A stretch of DNA of 64,000 nucleotides. It comes from Paraburkholderia tropica. GTDB lineage: Bacteria > Pseudomonadota > Gammaproteobacteria > Burkholderiales > Burkholderiaceae. The notes beneath the pieces were generated by a model. It did not search any database. It was not told the DNA's origin and saw only the letters and a list, made by a program, of their open reading frames with translations. Both the position numbers and the translations under genes were made by a program. Positions 45,603-55,897 of the stretch are shown here, piece by piece; position 1 is the stretch's first letter; each line of letters starts with the position of its first letter. The stretch is taken from contig NZ_FNZM01000001.1 in NCBI RefSeq assembly GCF_900109265.1, positions 434,001 to 498,000 of the forward strand. The letters run 5' to 3'.

Positions 45603-47300
45603 ATGGAACATTCGACGCCCGAGCGTCAGCTCGAACTCATCGAGCTGAGCGCGGTCACCGCTGCGCTCAATCGCGTGCAGGCCGTGATCGAATTCGATCT
45701 GCAAGGCATCATCCTGCATGCTAACGAGAACTTTCTCGCAACCGTTGGCTATACGCTCGATGAAGTGCGGGGCAAGCATCATCGAATGTTCTGCGAGCCC
45801 GAGTACGCGCGCAGCGAACCGTATCGACTCTTCTGGGAGCGCCTCGGCCGCGGCGAATTCGATCGCGGCGAATACCGACGTCTTGGCCGCGACGGCCGCG
45901 AAATCTGGATCAACGCGTCGTATAACCCGGTGTTCGGCGAAGACGGCCGTCCCTATAAGGTCATCAAGTTCGCGACCGACATTACCGCGATCAAGCAGCA
46001 GCACGCGGAATACGAAGGCCGTTTGCGCGCCATCGACAAGGCGCAGGCCGTGATCGAATTCGACACGCAGGGCATCGTGTTGCAGGCGAACCAGAATTTT
46101 CTCGACACGCTCGGTTATCGGCTCGAAGAAATTCAGGGCAAGCATCACCGCATGTTCTGCGACGAACTGTACGCATGCAGCGCGGAATATACCGAGTTCT
46201 GGGCCAAGCTCAATCGCGGCGAATTCGATGCGGGTCGTTACAAGCGCATTGGCAAAGGCGGGCGCGTGGTGTGGATTCAGGCGACCTACAACCCGATCTT
46301 CGACGTCAATGGCCGTCTCTACAAGGTCATCAAATTCGCCAATGACGTGAGCGCGCAAGTCGAGCTCGAAGAGAGCGTGAAGCACCGCGCCGAAAGCGAT
46401 CAGCGCAAGGTGGAAACGCTGCTCGAGGTGGTGCGCAATGCGGCGGCGGGCGACCTCACGGGCAAGGTGGAAGTGGCCGGCGACGATCCCATCGATCAGC
46501 TCGCAGCCGGCATCAAGAGCATGATGAGCGACCTCTCCGGCGTGATCGGCAAGGTGGTGGAATCGGCGGGCACGTTCAAGGATTCGTCGCAGGACATCGC
46601 GGCGCGCGCGGATACCGTCGCGGGCGGCGCGCAACTGCTCGGCGCGACGGTCGAGGAAATGAACGCGTCGATCGAGGAACTGACCGCATCGATCAACTCG
46701 ATCGCCGACAACTCGCGCGGTGCGGACCAGCTCGCCAAGGACACGCAGCAGGAAGCCGAGCGCGGCGCGAAAGCGGTGGGCCGCTCGATCGAATCGATGG
46801 AACTCATCAACCGCTCGTCGGAGGATATCGGCGAGATCATCAAGGTGATCGGCGAGATCGCCAGCCAGACCAATCTGCTCGCCTTCAATGCGGCAATCGA
46901 GGCCGCGCGCGCGGGCGAGCACGGGCTCGGCTTTTCGGTGGTCGCCGACGAAGTGCGCAAGCTCGCGGAGCGTTCGTCGCAAGCCACCAAGGAAATCTCC
47001 AAGCTGATCAACGAGTCGGTCAAGCGCGTCGCGCAGGGCAGCGAAATCTCGAAGCAGGCCGGCGAGGCGTTCGAGCGTATTCTCTCGGGTGTGAGCCGCA
47101 CGACGCAGGCCATTTCCGAAATCTCCTGCGGTGCGGACGAGCAATTGATCGCCGCGCGCGAAGTGGCCGCCGCGATCCAGCAGGTCGCGGAAGAGACCGA
47201 GAAGTCCGCGGGCGCGTGCGACACCATCGCGCGCGCGGCGGCCTCGCTCAGGGGCGGCGCGGAAGGACTCGACACGACGGTCGCACGCTTCGTCGTCTGA
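45603..47300 (+). CDS. Soluble PAS-PAS methyl-accepting chemoreceptor
   Basis: A 565-aa cytoplasmic receptor with no membrane segment. Two closely similar PAS domains (~residues 20-130 and ~145-255) each carry 'GKHHRMFC' and 'IxASYNP/IQATYNP...YKVIKFA'. A short HAMP-like/linker segment ('[10 protein letters not shown]') and the MCP signalling domain follow, with hairpin tip '[50 protein letters not shown]'. The layout resembles BdlA and Aer-2-type receptors. There is no C-terminal CheR/CheB-docking pentapeptide. The ATG at 45603 has AGGGA 8 nt upstream; earlier in-frame ATGs lack one. Confidence 0.92.
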   Translation: MEHSTPERQLELIELSAVTAALNRVQAVIEFDLQGIILHANENFLATVGYTLDEVRGKHHRMFCEPEYARSEPYRLFWERLGRGEFDRGEYRRLGRDGREIWINASYNPVFGEDGRPYKVIKFATDITAIKQQHAEYEGRLRAIDKAQAVIEFDTQGIVLQANQNFLDTLGYRLEEIQGKHHRMFCDELYACSAEYTEFWAKLNRGEFDAGRYKRIGKGGRVVWIQATYNPIFDVNGRLYKVIKFANDVSAQVELEESVKHRAESDQRKVETLLEVVRNAAAGDLTGKVEVAGDDPIDQLAAGIKSMMSDLSGVIGKVVESAGTFKDSSQDIAARADTVAGGAQLLGATVEEMNASIEELTASINSIADNSRGADQLAKDTQQEAERGAKAVGRSIESMELINRSSEDIGEIIKVIGEIASQTNLLAFNAAIEAARAGEHGLGFSVVADEVRKLAERSSQATKEISKLINESVKRVAQGSEISKQAGEAFERILSGVSRTTQAISEISCGADEQLIAAREVAAAIQQVAEETEKSAGACDTIARAAASLRGGAEGLDTTVARFVV

Positions 47301-47316
47301 CGATCAGGAGAGAGTA

Positions 47317-48168
47317 GTGGACATCGATAAGGATGCCGAAGCATCGGTGCAGCGTGCGTTGTTCGAGCAGGTGAGGCGGCATACCGGCATCGCCATGAAC
47401 GAGCGCAAATGGACCATGCTCAAGGGCCGTTTGCGCCGCCGCGTGATGGCGCTGGGGCTGCCCGATTATCGCGACTATCTTCAGGTGCTCGACACCAACG
47501 TGGAGGAAGTGCGCGACTTCATCGATCTCGTGACGACGAACGAAACCTCGTTCTTTCGCACGCCGCGTATCTGGGAGTATCTGTCCGAAGCGTTCTTGCC
47601 GTACTGGCATTCGCTGGAGACGGGCGCGCCGTTGCGCGTGTGGTCGGCGGCGGCGTCGAGCGGCGAGGAAGCGTGGTCGACGGCCATGCTGTGCGAGGAG
47701 TTTCGCGCGCGCCAGCCGTCGTTTCGCTACACCATCGTCGGCACCGATATTTCGGACGGCATTCTCGCCACCGCGCGCGCGGGCCGTTATCAGGGGCGCA
47801 GTCTCGAAGGCCTGCGCCTGCATCATCCCGCGCTCGCGCAGAAGTATCTGCGCAGCGACGGCGAATGGGCGAGTGTGAACGACGCGCTGCGCGCGAACGT
47901 CACGTTCCGGCAGCACAATCTCTATGCGTTGCCGCGCGACTTCGGGCAGTTCGATCTCGTGCTGCTGCGCAACGTGCTGATCTATTTCGATCAGGACGGC
48001 CAGCAGGCGGTGCTCGCCAACGTGCGCCGCGCGATGAAGCCCGACGCCGTGCTGATCGTGGGTGAATCGGAATCGCTGAGCCGCATGGCGACGGACTTCA
48101 CCTTCGAGCAGCCGCTCATCTACCGCAACGGAAGACACAACGAGGAACGCGACCATGAGCACGCGTGA
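47317..48168 (+). CDS. cheR: Chemotaxis protein methyltransferase CheR
   Basis: A 283-aa S-adenosylmethionine-dependent methyltransferase that methylates receptor glutamates. An N-terminal helical domain is followed by 'TTNETSFFRTPRIWEYL', the SAM loop 'LRVWSAAASSGEEAWSTAM', 'VGTDISDGILATARAGRY' and 'FDLVLLRNVLIYFD'. The start is a GTG with CAGGAG upstream, 16 bp after the receptor gene. Confidence 0.95.
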   Translation: MDIDKDAEASVQRALFEQVRRHTGIAMNERKWTMLKGRLRRRVMALGLPDYRDYLQVLDTNVEEVRDFIDLVTTNETSFFRTPRIWEYLSEAFLPYWHSLETGAPLRVWSAAASSGEEAWSTAMLCEEFRARQPSFRYTIVGTDISDGILATARAGRYQGRSLEGLRLHHPALAQKYLRSDGEWASVNDALRANVTFRQHNLYALPRDFGQFDLVLLRNVLIYFDQDGQQAVLANVRRAMKPDAVLIVGESESLSRMATDFTFEQPLIYRNGRHNEERDHEHA

Positions 48169-48652
48169 CGTGCAGGTGCGGATGTGCGAGATCGCGGTAG
48201 GCAGCGCGGACGACGCGAAAATCCTTCGCGCGACGCTGGGTTCGTGCGTGGGCATCGGCCTGTTGTGGCGCGCGCGCGGCACCTATGGGCTGGCGCATTG
48301 TCTGCTGCCGCAACCGGTGGGCAGCGCGCGTGCGCCTGGCGCCGCGCAGACGGGCAACGGCGCGAAATACGTGATCGAGGCCCTGCCGGCGCTGATCTCG
48401 ATGATGGGCGCCGACGCGGCGCCGGACGGCGAAATCGAAGCGGTGCTCGCGGGCGGCGCGAACATGATGCATCACCGCACGACGATCCACGAGCCGATCG
48501 GCGATCTGAACGTGCGCATGGCGCAGCAGTTGCTGGCCGGCGCGCGCGTGCGCGTGGTGCACGTCGATGTGGGCGGCGAGTGCGGGCGTCAGCTCACCAT
48601 CGATTGCGGACAGCATCACTACGCCGTGCGTCATTTCGCGCGGGCGTCGTGA
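48155..48652 (+). CDS. cheD: Chemoreceptor glutamine deamidase CheD
   Basis: A 165-aa enzyme converting receptor glutamines to glutamates. The catalytic-type Cys is in 'LGSCVGIGLLW' and the His in 'GLAHCLLP'; 'GGANMM' and 'DVGGECGRQLTID' are further family features. It overlaps cheR by 14 bp. Confidence 0.95.
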   Translation: MSTRDVQVRMCEIAVGSADDAKILRATLGSCVGIGLLWRARGTYGLAHCLLPQPVGSARAPGAAQTGNGAKYVIEALPALISMMGADAAPDGEIEAVLAGGANMMHHRTTIHEPIGDLNVRMAQQLLAGARVRVVHVDVGGECGRQLTIDCGQHHYAVRHFARAS

Positions 48653-48706
48653 CGCACGATGCGCGCCTGATCAATTCGTTCGGATAACGAATCAAGGAGC
48701 TTCGCG

Positions 48707-50209
48707 ATGAATCATCGTGCGCTGGCCGCGGGTGGCAAGCTGGAGCTGTATGGATCGTTTCACCTCGCGGGCACGGAACTCGCGTTGCCGGTGTCGGCGC
48801 TCCAGGAAGTGGTCAATCATCCCGAAGCGCTCACGCCGGTGCCGCTCGCGCCGTCGTATCTGCTCGGCCTGTTCAATCTGCGCGGCACGCTGATTCCCGT
48901 GGTGGATCTGTGCCAGTTGCTCAATCTGCGCGACGAAGGCGTCGCGGGGGCGCGCAAGATCGCGATTGTCGAGGCGGCGGCGGGACGTGTCGGTCTGCAA
49001 TTCGACGCCACGGGCGAGATCCTGCGCGTGCCGAAGGATCAGGTCATCGAGATCGCGATGGCCGAGGGCAGCGCGCCGTCGGCGATCGGCTCGGTGCTCA
49101 AGCTCGACGGCGGCGAGCGCATTTTGCAGGTGTTGTCCGCCGATGCGCTGCTGCGTTTGCGCGACGTCCCGCATCTGGCCGAACCCGCCGCGCGCTCGAC
49201 CGCGCGCCGGGCCCAGCAGGGGCAGCGTCGCCAGAACGTGTCGTTCAAGGTGGGCGGCACCGCGCTCGCGCTGCCAATGGGCGCGATCCAGGAAATCATT
49301 CGCGTGCCCGCGCTCCAGCATTCGCCGCTCGCCGACGACGTGTGCATCGGCATGCTCAATCTGCGCGGCGCGACCGTGCCCGTGCTCGATTTCGGCAACT
49401 TCCTCGGTTTCTCGCGCGCGCCGGAAGACACGACGTCGGCCGACGAGCGGCGCATCGTCATACTGCACCGCGACGATCTGTATTTCGGCTTGCTCGTCGA
49501 CGAAGTGGCGAGCATCGTCGCCTGCCGCGATGACGAACTGCTGCCGATGCCGAGTTACGGCAACGCGCATCGCTCGCTGTTCTCGGGCTATCTCGCAGCG
49601 GAGGGTGCCGAGGGTGCCAGCGGCGTCCTGCTCGTGAACGCCGATGCGCTTTACGCGCATGCGCGCGTTGCATCGCTCGCGGCGGGTCATCGCGATCTCT
49701 ACCGCAAGGCCACGGAAGCGGCCGGCGTCGCGCAAAAACGCGGAACGGGCACACGTCAGACGCTCGTGACGTTCCGCATCGGCCAGTTGCTCGGCGTGCG
49801 CATTACGGAGCTGCGCGAGGTGATCCACTATCGCCACGACACCGTCAAGACGCCGGGCCTGCCCGCGTTCGTGCGCGGCGTGCTGAATCTGCGCGGCGTG
49901 CTGGTGACGGTGATCGACGTGCGCGCGATGTATGCCATGCCGCCGTACGAGGATCTGACGCGCGCGAAGATCCTGATCGTCGAGCATCACGGCGAGAAGT
50001 ATGGGCTGCTCGTCGATTCCATCGAGGACATCATCACGCTCAAGAGCTGCGCGCAACTCGCGATGCCGACCATGCTCACGCGTGCAGCGGGCGCGAATGT
50101 GCGCAGCGATATGCGCGAAGCGGTCGAATTGCCGGGGCAGGGTACGCTGATGCTGCTCGATCCCGCTTCGCTGTGCGAGCGCGTGGCGCAAGAGGCCGCG
50201 ACGGTGTGA
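48707..50209 (+). CDS. Triple-domain CheW coupling protein
   Basis: A 500-aa protein of three tandem CheW domains (~12-150, ~177-318, ~345-490). Each has the repeated landmark: 'LLGLFNLRGTLIPVVDL', 'CIGMLNLRGATVPVLDF', 'VRGVLNLRGVLVTVIDV'. CheW links receptors to the CheA kinase; three copies in one chain could bridge several receptors or kinases. AAGGAG precedes the ATG. It is the last gene of the receptor-cheR-cheD unit. No CheA, CheY or CheB is present. Confidence 0.93.
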   Translation: MNHRALAAGGKLELYGSFHLAGTELALPVSALQEVVNHPEALTPVPLAPSYLLGLFNLRGTLIPVVDLCQLLNLRDEGVAGARKIAIVEAAAGRVGLQFDATGEILRVPKDQVIEIAMAEGSAPSAIGSVLKLDGGERILQVLSADALLRLRDVPHLAEPAARSTARRAQQGQRRQNVSFKVGGTALALPMGAIQEIIRVPALQHSPLADDVCIGMLNLRGATVPVLDFGNFLGFSRAPEDTTSADERRIVILHRDDLYFGLLVDEVASIVACRDDELLPMPSYGNAHRSLFSGYLAAEGAEGASGVLLVNADALYAHARVASLAAGHRDLYRKATEAAGVAQKRGTGTRQTLVTFRIGQLLGVRITELREVIHYRHDTVKTPGLPAFVRGVLNLRGVLVTVIDVRAMYAMPPYEDLTRAKILIVEHHGEKYGLLVDSIEDIITLKSCAQLAMPTMLTRAAGANVRSDMREAVELPGQGTLMLLDPASLCERVAQEAATV

Positions 50210-50210
50210 G

Positions 50211-51221
50211 TCAGGCTTCGAGCGCGAGCGTGGCGAAGGTGGCGAGCCAGTGCTCGCCCATATAGTCGCCGGCGACGTGATCGAGCGCGGCGTTCAGATG
50301 CGTCTGCGCCGCTTCATGCAGCACTTGCACGCGCGGATCGGTCGCAGGCAAGGCGCGCGCGAGCGTGCGCTGGCACCACGCGCGGCTCAGGTTCAGACCG
50401 TCGAGATGCGCGATCTTGCCGTCGGTGCGGTCGCTGACCGTGGCGGGCATGAACAGCGTGGCCGGTTCGCGCCGCGCCAGCGCGGGCAGAAATCGCGTGA
50501 ACCATGCTGCGAATGCATCGGCGGGCAACACGCGGCTCATCAGCACGGCTTCCATCAATGACGGCGACAGAAATTCGTCGCCGGACGGTTCCCATGCCTG
50601 GCAATCCGAATCATTTTCATGCCAGCGTGTGGCCGTCTCTTCGATCAACTTCGCCAGTGTGTTTCGCTGCGTTTGCCGCGCAAAATCGAGCGCCAGCGTA
50701 AGCGCGAACGCCGTGTTGAAATGCGTGCCCACGCGCAGCGGATAAGTCGATTTCGGCAGGAATTCTTCGAAGCGCTCGACGAACGTTTCCGTGAGCGGCG
50801 CAAGCGTGCGCGACCAGCGCGCGGCCGCGGGTGTGGTCATCGCATGGAGCTGTCCCGCGAGCGCGAGCAGCCACGCCCAGCCATACGGACGCTCGAATCC
50901 ACGGTTATGCGGCAGGTCGAGATAGGCGCGCTCGCCCGCCATGTTGGCGTCGGTGAAATGCGCGTCGATCACGGCGACAATGCGGGGCGCTTCCGGCAGC
51001 TCGGGAAAACGCGCGAGCAGCCGCGCGACGAGCCAGTAGCCGTGCACGCAGGAATGCCAGTCATAGCTGCCGTAAAACACCGGATGCAGCGCGCGCGGCG
51101 TCTGCACGTCCTGCGGACCCGCGAGCGCGTGCGTGAGCTTGTTCGGATATTCGCGCGTGAGGTGAGCGAGCGCGAGCGAGGCGAAACGCGAGGCGTGTGC
51201 AGAGGAAAGCGTGGCGTTCAT
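50211..51221 (-). CDS. DUF2891 family protein
   Basis: A 336-aa soluble protein matching DUF2891 ('HPVFYGSYDWHSCVHGYWLVARLLARFP', 'NRGFERPYGWAWLLALAGQL', 'THFNTAFALTLALDFAR', 'CQAWEPSGDEFLSPSLMEA', 'HLDGLNLSRAWCQR'). The His/Trp/Glu-rich motifs and helical pattern suggest an (alpha/alpha)-barrel, as in some glycosidases, but the function is unknown. Its stop is one base from the triple-CheW stop; the genes converge with no terminator between. Confidence 0.85.
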   Translation of the reverse strand: MNATLSSAHASRFASLALAHLTREYPNKLTHALAGPQDVQTPRALHPVFYGSYDWHSCVHGYWLVARLLARFPELPEAPRIVAVIDAHFTDANMAGERAYLDLPHNRGFERPYGWAWLLALAGQLHAMTTPAAARWSRTLAPLTETFVERFEEFLPKSTYPLRVGTHFNTAFALTLALDFARQTQRNTLAKLIEETATRWHENDSDCQAWEPSGDEFLSPSLMEAVLMSRVLPADAFAAWFTRFLPALARREPATLFMPATVSDRTDGKIAHLDGLNLSRAWCQRTLARALPATDPRVQVLHEAAQTHLNAALDHVAGDYMGEHWLATFATLALEA

Positions 51222-51273
51222 GGCAGCCGTGGACGATGTCGCGAGAGCGTCAGCTTAGCGCGATTCGCCGCGT

Positions 51274-51996
51274 TCATCGCGGCGCGCGTTCGCGTTCGAG
51301 CCGCCGCATCGCTTCGCCGACGTCCTGACTGAATTGCGCGAGCGCCGCCAGTTCGACGTTGGGCGGTTGCAGCGCGCTCCACAGCACGCTGGCGAGTTGC
51401 GTGGCGGTGGCTTCGATATCGGTGCGCCGATTGGCGAGCGTCGCGTCCCAGAGCACATGTTCCATCGGCCCGAACACCAGCGAGCGCAGCAGGCGCAAGG
51501 GCATGTCGCTGCGAATCTGGCCGCATTCCTGGCCGCGCGCGAGCACGCGCATGAGCGGCGCGGTATAGCGGCGCTGCATTTCCACGAGCGCCTCGCTCAG
51601 CTCGTGATGACGCGTGCGCCCTTCAGAGAGCACGAGTTCGCAGATGCCGGTGCCGCTTTCCAGCATCAATTGCAGATGCATGCGCACGATGAATGCGAAC
51701 TGCTGATGCACGGTGCCGTCGCGGGGCAGTCCGGCTTCGATCGCCTCGATCGATTCGTCGTACCAGTCGCCGATCACGCGCGCGCAGAGTTCGCGTTTGC
51801 CGCGGAAATAGCTGAACACCGTCGCTTCCGAGATGCCCAGGCGTTGCGCGATCTCGGCCGTGGTGGCGCGCGCGTAGCCTTTCTCGGAGAACACCGCGCG
51901 CCCGGCTTCGAGGATTTCCTTGACGCGCTGCTGGGACTTGCGTCCGGCCGGTTGGCGGCGCGACGCGGGCAGGACGGGATGGGCGGTTTCTGACAT
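51274..51996 (-). CDS. TetR/AcrR regulator, probable LiuQ repressor of the liu operon
   Basis: A 240-aa TetR-family regulator. The helix-turn-helix is at ~25-70 ('ILEAGRAVFSEKGYARATTAEIAQRLGISEATVFSYFRGKREL') and the C-terminal two-thirds is the effector domain. It is divergent from liuABCD, with a perfect ACGTTAACGT palindrome between them. In beta-proteobacteria the leucine/isovalerate genes are often controlled by a TetR protein called LiuQ, and this position fits. The ligand would be a branched acyl-CoA (inference). Confidence 0.8.
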   Translation of the reverse strand: MSETAHPVLPASRRQPAGRKSQQRVKEILEAGRAVFSEKGYARATTAEIAQRLGISEATVFSYFRGKRELCARVIGDWYDESIEAIEAGLPRDGTVHQQFAFIVRMHLQLMLESGTGICELVLSEGRTRHHELSEALVEMQRRYTAPLMRVLARGQECGQIRSDMPLRLLRSLVFGPMEHVLWDATLANRRTDIEATATQLASVLWSALQPPNVELAALAQFSQDVGEAMRRLERERAPR

Positions 51997-52123
51997 TCTG
52001 AGTAAGCTTCACGTCCATGCGGATTTGTAGCCGATTATGCACGAATGCATTGGCTGTTCAATGAGTTTTTATATGGCTAAGGTGCGCATGTTAAGAAATC
52101 TGAGTGATACTCAAAATCACCTA

Positions 52124-52139
52124 TTGACGTTAACGTAAA
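52124..52139. promoter_or_regulatory. Candidate LiuQ operator
   Basis: TTGACGTTAACGTAAA contains a 10-bp perfect palindrome ACGTTAACGT (52127-52136) with near-symmetric flanks (ATT/AAT). It lies ~80 bp upstream of liuA in the gap shared with the TetR gene. It resembles published liu operators in proteobacteria as I recall them; this was not compared to a matrix. Confidence 0.6.
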
Positions 52140-52219
52140 TGTGGCGTGAAATGGGCGACGAAGAGGACAGCATGCGCCCTGCGCGGCCAACCCCGCGCCC
52201 GCACTCAGGAGACAGACAG

Positions 52220-53401
52220 ATGAGCAACGTACCCGGTTTGCAGTTCCCGCTCGGCGAAGAAGTCGAAATGCTGCGCGACAGCATCGCCAACTTCGCGGCG
52301 AAGGAGATCGCCCCGCGCGCGGGCGAGATCGATCGCACCGACCAGTTCCCGATGGACCTGTGGCGCAAGATCGGCGACCTGGGCGTGCTCGGCATGACGG
52401 TCGCGGAGGAGTACGGCGGCGCGAACATGGGCTACACCGCGCACATGGTGGCGATGGAAGAGATTTCGCGCGCATCGGCGTCGGTCGGCTTGTCGTATGG
52501 CGCGCACTCGAATCTGTGCGTGAACCAGATCCACCGCAACGGCACCGAAGCGCAAAAGCGCAAATATCTGCCGAAGCTCGTTTCCGGCGAACACGTGGGC
52601 GCGCTCGCAATGAGCGAGCCGAACGCGGGTTCGGATGTCGTCAGCATGAAGCTGCGCGCCGAGAAGCGGGGCGATCGATACGTCCTCAACGGCACGAAAA
52701 TGTGGATCACCAACGGGCCGGATTGCGACACGCTCGTGGTCTACGCGAAGACCGATCCGCAGGCGGGCGCGAAGGGCATCACGGCGTTCATCGTCGAAAA
52801 AGGCATGAAGGGTTTTTCGGTTGCGCAGAAGCTCGACAAGCTCGGCATGCGCGGCTCGCACACGGGCGAACTCGTGTTTCAGGACGTGGAAGTGCCTGAA
52901 GAAAACGTGCTCGGCCAGCTCAACGGCGGCGTGAAGGTGCTGATGAGCGGGCTCGATTACGAGCGCGCCGTACTCGCGGGCGGTCCCACCGGCATCATGG
53001 CCGCCGTGATGGATTCGGTCGTGCCGTACATTCACGAGCGCAAGCAGTTCGGTCAGGCCATCGGCGAATTCCAGCTCATTCAGGGCAAGGTCGCCGACCT
53101 CTACACGACGTATCAGGCGTGCCGCGCGTATCTCTACGCCGTGGGCCGCCAACTCGACACGATCGGCAAGGAACACGTGCGCCAGGTGCGCAAGGATTGC
53201 GCGGGCGTGATCCTCTATACCGCCGAAAAGGCCACGTGGATGGCGGGCGAAGCCATTCAGATCCTCGGCGGCAACGGCTATATCAACGAGTATCCGGTCG
53301 GACGTCTCTGGCGCGACGCGAAGCTTTACGAAATCGGCGCGGGCACGAGCGAGATTCGCCGCATGTTGATCGGCCGCGAACTGTTCGTGGAAACCATGTA
53401 A
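52220..53401 (+). CDS. liuA: Isovaleryl-CoA dehydrogenase
   Basis: A 393-aa FAD enzyme oxidising isovaleryl-CoA to 3-methylcrotonyl-CoA in leucine breakdown. The catalytic Glu is in the isovaleryl-specific position on helix G: Glu248 in '[17 protein letters not shown]', while the usual acyl-CoA dehydrogenase position near the C-terminus reads 'GAGTSEIRR'. The FAD/substrate motif '[13 protein letters not shown]' and '[27 protein letters not shown]' are intact. AGGAGA before the ATG at 52220 decides the start. Confidence 0.95.
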   Translation: MSNVPGLQFPLGEEVEMLRDSIANFAAKEIAPRAGEIDRTDQFPMDLWRKIGDLGVLGMTVAEEYGGANMGYTAHMVAMEEISRASASVGLSYGAHSNLCVNQIHRNGTEAQKRKYLPKLVSGEHVGALAMSEPNAGSDVVSMKLRAEKRGDRYVLNGTKMWITNGPDCDTLVVYAKTDPQAGAKGITAFIVEKGMKGFSVAQKLDKLGMRGSHTGELVFQDVEVPEENVLGQLNGGVKVLMSGLDYERAVLAGGPTGIMAAVMDSVVPYIHERKQFGQAIGEFQLIQGKVADLYTTYQACRAYLYAVGRQLDTIGKEHVRQVRKDCAGVILYTAEKATWMAGEAIQILGGNGYINEYPVGRLWRDAKLYEIGAGTSEIRRMLIGRELFVETM

Positions 53402-53441
53402 TCCTAACTATCGTCAAGACAGGCAAGGACAGGACACCGCG

Positions 53442-55049
53442 ATGCCGATCATCGAATCGAAGCTCAATCCACGCTCGGACGAATTCAAGGCTAACGCCGC
53501 GGCGCTCGATGCGCTGGTCGCCGATCTGCGCGAGAAGATCCAGAAGCTCTCGCTGGGCGGCGGCGCGGCGGCGCGCGACAAACACGTGTCGCGCGGCAAG
53601 CTGCTGCCGCGCGAGCGCATCGCGCAACTGCTCGATCCGGGCACGCCGTTTCTCGAACTCTCGCAGCTCGCCGCTTACGGCATGTATAACGACGATGCGC
53701 CGGGCGCGGGCGTCATCACGGGCATCGGCCGTATCGCGGGCCAGGAGTGCGTGATCGTCTGCAACGACGCAACGGTGAAGGGCGGCACCTACTATCCGGT
53801 CACGGTCAAGAAGCACGTGCGTGCGCAGGAAATCGCGCAGGAGAACCGCTTGCCGTGCGTCTATCTCGTCGATTCCGGCGGCGCGAATCTGCCGAATCAG
53901 GATGAGGTGTTTCCCGATCGCGATCACTTCGGCCGCATCTTCTACAACCAGGCGAATCTGTCCGCGCAGGGCATTCCGCAGATTGCCGTGGTGATGGGCT
54001 CGTGCACGGCGGGCGGCGCGTATGTGCCGGCCATGAGCGACGAGTCGATCATCGTGAAGAATCAGGGCACGATTTTTCTCGGCGGTCCGCCGCTCGTGAA
54101 GGCCGCGACGGGCGAAGAAGTAAGCGCGGAAGATCTCGGCGGCGGCGACGTGCATACGCGCCTGTCCGGCGTGGTCGATCATCTCGCGCAGAACGACGCG
54201 CATGCGCTCGCCATCGCGCGCTCGATCGTCGGCAATCTGAATCGCGTGAAGACGCCCTCGCTCGCGCTGAAGGAGCCGCTGCCGCCGCGCTACGACGCGC
54301 AGAGCGTGTACGGCGTGATTCCGGTCGATACGCGCAAGCCCTTCGACGTGCGCGAAGTGATCGCGCGCATCGTCGACGACTCGGCTTTCGACGAATTCAA
54401 GGCGCGCTACGGCACCACGCTCGTCACGGGCTTCGCACACATTTGGGGGCATCCGGTCGGCATCGTCGCGAACAACGGCATTCTGTTTTCGGAGTCGGCG
54501 CTCAAGGGCACGCACTTCATCGAGCTGTGCTGCCAGCGCAAGATTCCGCTCGTGTTTTTGCAGAACATCACGGGCTTCATGGTGGGACGCAAGTACGAGA
54601 ACGAAGGCATCGCGCGCAACGGCGCGAAGATGGTGACGGCGGTGGCCACGGCCAAAGTGCCGAAGTTCACGGTGATCATCGGCGGCTCGTTTGGCGCGGG
54701 CAATTACGGCATGTGCGGGCGCGCGTATTCGCCGCGTTTCCTGTGGATGTGGCCCAACGCGCGCATTTCGGTGATGGGCGGCGAGCAGGCGGCGTCGGTG
54801 CTGGCGACGGTGCGTCGTGACGGTATCGAGGCGAAAGGCGGTGCATGGAGCGCGGAGGACGAAGAGGCGTTCAAGCAGCCGATTCGCGATCAGTACGAAC
54901 GCCAGGGGCATCCGTATTACGCGAGCGCGCGCCTGTGGGACGACGGCGTGATCGATCCCGCCCAAACGCGCGACGTGCTTGGCCTCGGGCTTTCGGCCAC
55001 GATGAATGCGCCCATCGAAGAGACGCGCTTCGGCGTGTTCCGCATGTGA
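53442..55049 (+). CDS. liuB: Methylcrotonyl-CoA carboxylase beta subunit (carboxyltransferase)
   Basis: A 535-aa carboxyltransferase that moves CO2 from biotin to 3-methylcrotonyl-CoA. It shows the two crotonase-like halves: '[32 protein letters not shown]', '[16 protein letters not shown]', and '[27 protein letters not shown]', '[25 protein letters not shown]'. It pairs with the biotin subunit LiuD. Length is typical. It starts 40 bp after liuA. Confidence 0.96.
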   Translation: MPIIESKLNPRSDEFKANAAALDALVADLREKIQKLSLGGGAAARDKHVSRGKLLPRERIAQLLDPGTPFLELSQLAAYGMYNDDAPGAGVITGIGRIAGQECVIVCNDATVKGGTYYPVTVKKHVRAQEIAQENRLPCVYLVDSGGANLPNQDEVFPDRDHFGRIFYNQANLSAQGIPQIAVVMGSCTAGGAYVPAMSDESIIVKNQGTIFLGGPPLVKAATGEEVSAEDLGGGDVHTRLSGVVDHLAQNDAHALAIARSIVGNLNRVKTPSLALKEPLPPRYDAQSVYGVIPVDTRKPFDVREVIARIVDDSAFDEFKARYGTTLVTGFAHIWGHPVGIVANNGILFSESALKGTHFIELCCQRKIPLVFLQNITGFMVGRKYENEGIARNGAKMVTAVATAKVPKFTVIIGGSFGAGNYGMCGRAYSPRFLWMWPNARISVMGGEQAASVLATVRRDGIEAKGGAWSAEDEEAFKQPIRDQYERQGHPYYASARLWDDGVIDPAQTRDVLGLGLSATMNAPIEETRFGVFRM

Positions 55050-55071
55050 GCGGCGCCACGGAGACGAAGCT

Positions 55072-55863
55072 ATGACGATGCAATACGAAACATTGCTGGT
55101 CGATATCGCGAATCACACGGCGACCGTCACGCTGAATCGGCCCGACGTGCGCAACGCGTTCAACGAAACCATGATCGCCGAAGTGAGCGCCGCGTTCGAA
55201 TCGCTCGGCGCGCGCGACGACGTGCGGGCGATCGTGCTCGCGGGCAACGGCAAGGCTTTCTGCGCGGGCGCGGACCTGAACTGGATGCGCAAGATGGCGG
55301 GCTATTCCGATGCGGAAAACCGCGCCGATGCGATGGGCCTCGCGCGGATGCTCGCCGCCGTGTATCGCTGCCCGAAGCCGGTCATCGCGCGCGTGCAGGG
55401 CGACGCCTACGCGGGCGGCATGGGCCTCGTCTGCACGGCCGATATCGTGGTGGCCGCGGACACGGTCAACTTCTGCCTGTCCGAAGCGCGGCTCGGTCTG
55501 ATGCCCGCGACCATCGCGCCTTATGTGATTCGCGCGCTGGGCGAGCAGGCATCGCGCCGTTATTTCGTCACGGCCGAGGCGTTCGATTGCGCGACCGCGC
55601 TGCGCCTCGGACTCGTGAGCGAAGCGGTGAGCGCGGCCGATCTCGACGCCACCGTGCAGCGCATCGCGCAGACGCTTTGCGCCAACAGCCCGAACGCGGT
55701 GCGCGAGTGCAAGCAGCTCGTGCAGGACGTCGCGAGCAAGCCGATCGACGACGCGCTGATCGCCGACACGGCCGAGCGCATCGCCCGCATCCGCGCGAGC
55801 GACGAGGGCCGCGACGGCGTGTCGTCGTTCCTCGAAAAGCGCACGCCGCGCTGGCGCGCCTGA
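55072..55863 (+). CDS. liuC: Methylglutaconyl-CoA hydratase
   Basis: A 263-aa crotonase-family enzyme hydrating 3-methylglutaconyl-CoA to HMG-CoA. The oxyanion-hole segments are 'GNGKAFCAGADLNWM' and 'GDAYAGGMGLVCTADIV', and the catalytic Glu region is 'FCLSEARLGLMPATIAPYV'. The ATG at 55072 has GGAGA 7 nt upstream; an ATG at 55078 is a less likely alternative. It starts 22 bp after liuB. Confidence 0.93.
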   Translation: MTMQYETLLVDIANHTATVTLNRPDVRNAFNETMIAEVSAAFESLGARDDVRAIVLAGNGKAFCAGADLNWMRKMAGYSDAENRADAMGLARMLAAVYRCPKPVIARVQGDAYAGGMGLVCTADIVVAADTVNFCLSEARLGLMPATIAPYVIRALGEQASRRYFVTAEAFDCATALRLGLVSEAVSAADLDATVQRIAQTLCANSPNAVRECKQLVQDVASKPIDDALIADTAERIARIRASDEGRDGVSSFLEKRTPRWRA

Positions 55864-55897
55864 TCGTCCTGCAAGCCCAGATATCGCGAGATCCTAC

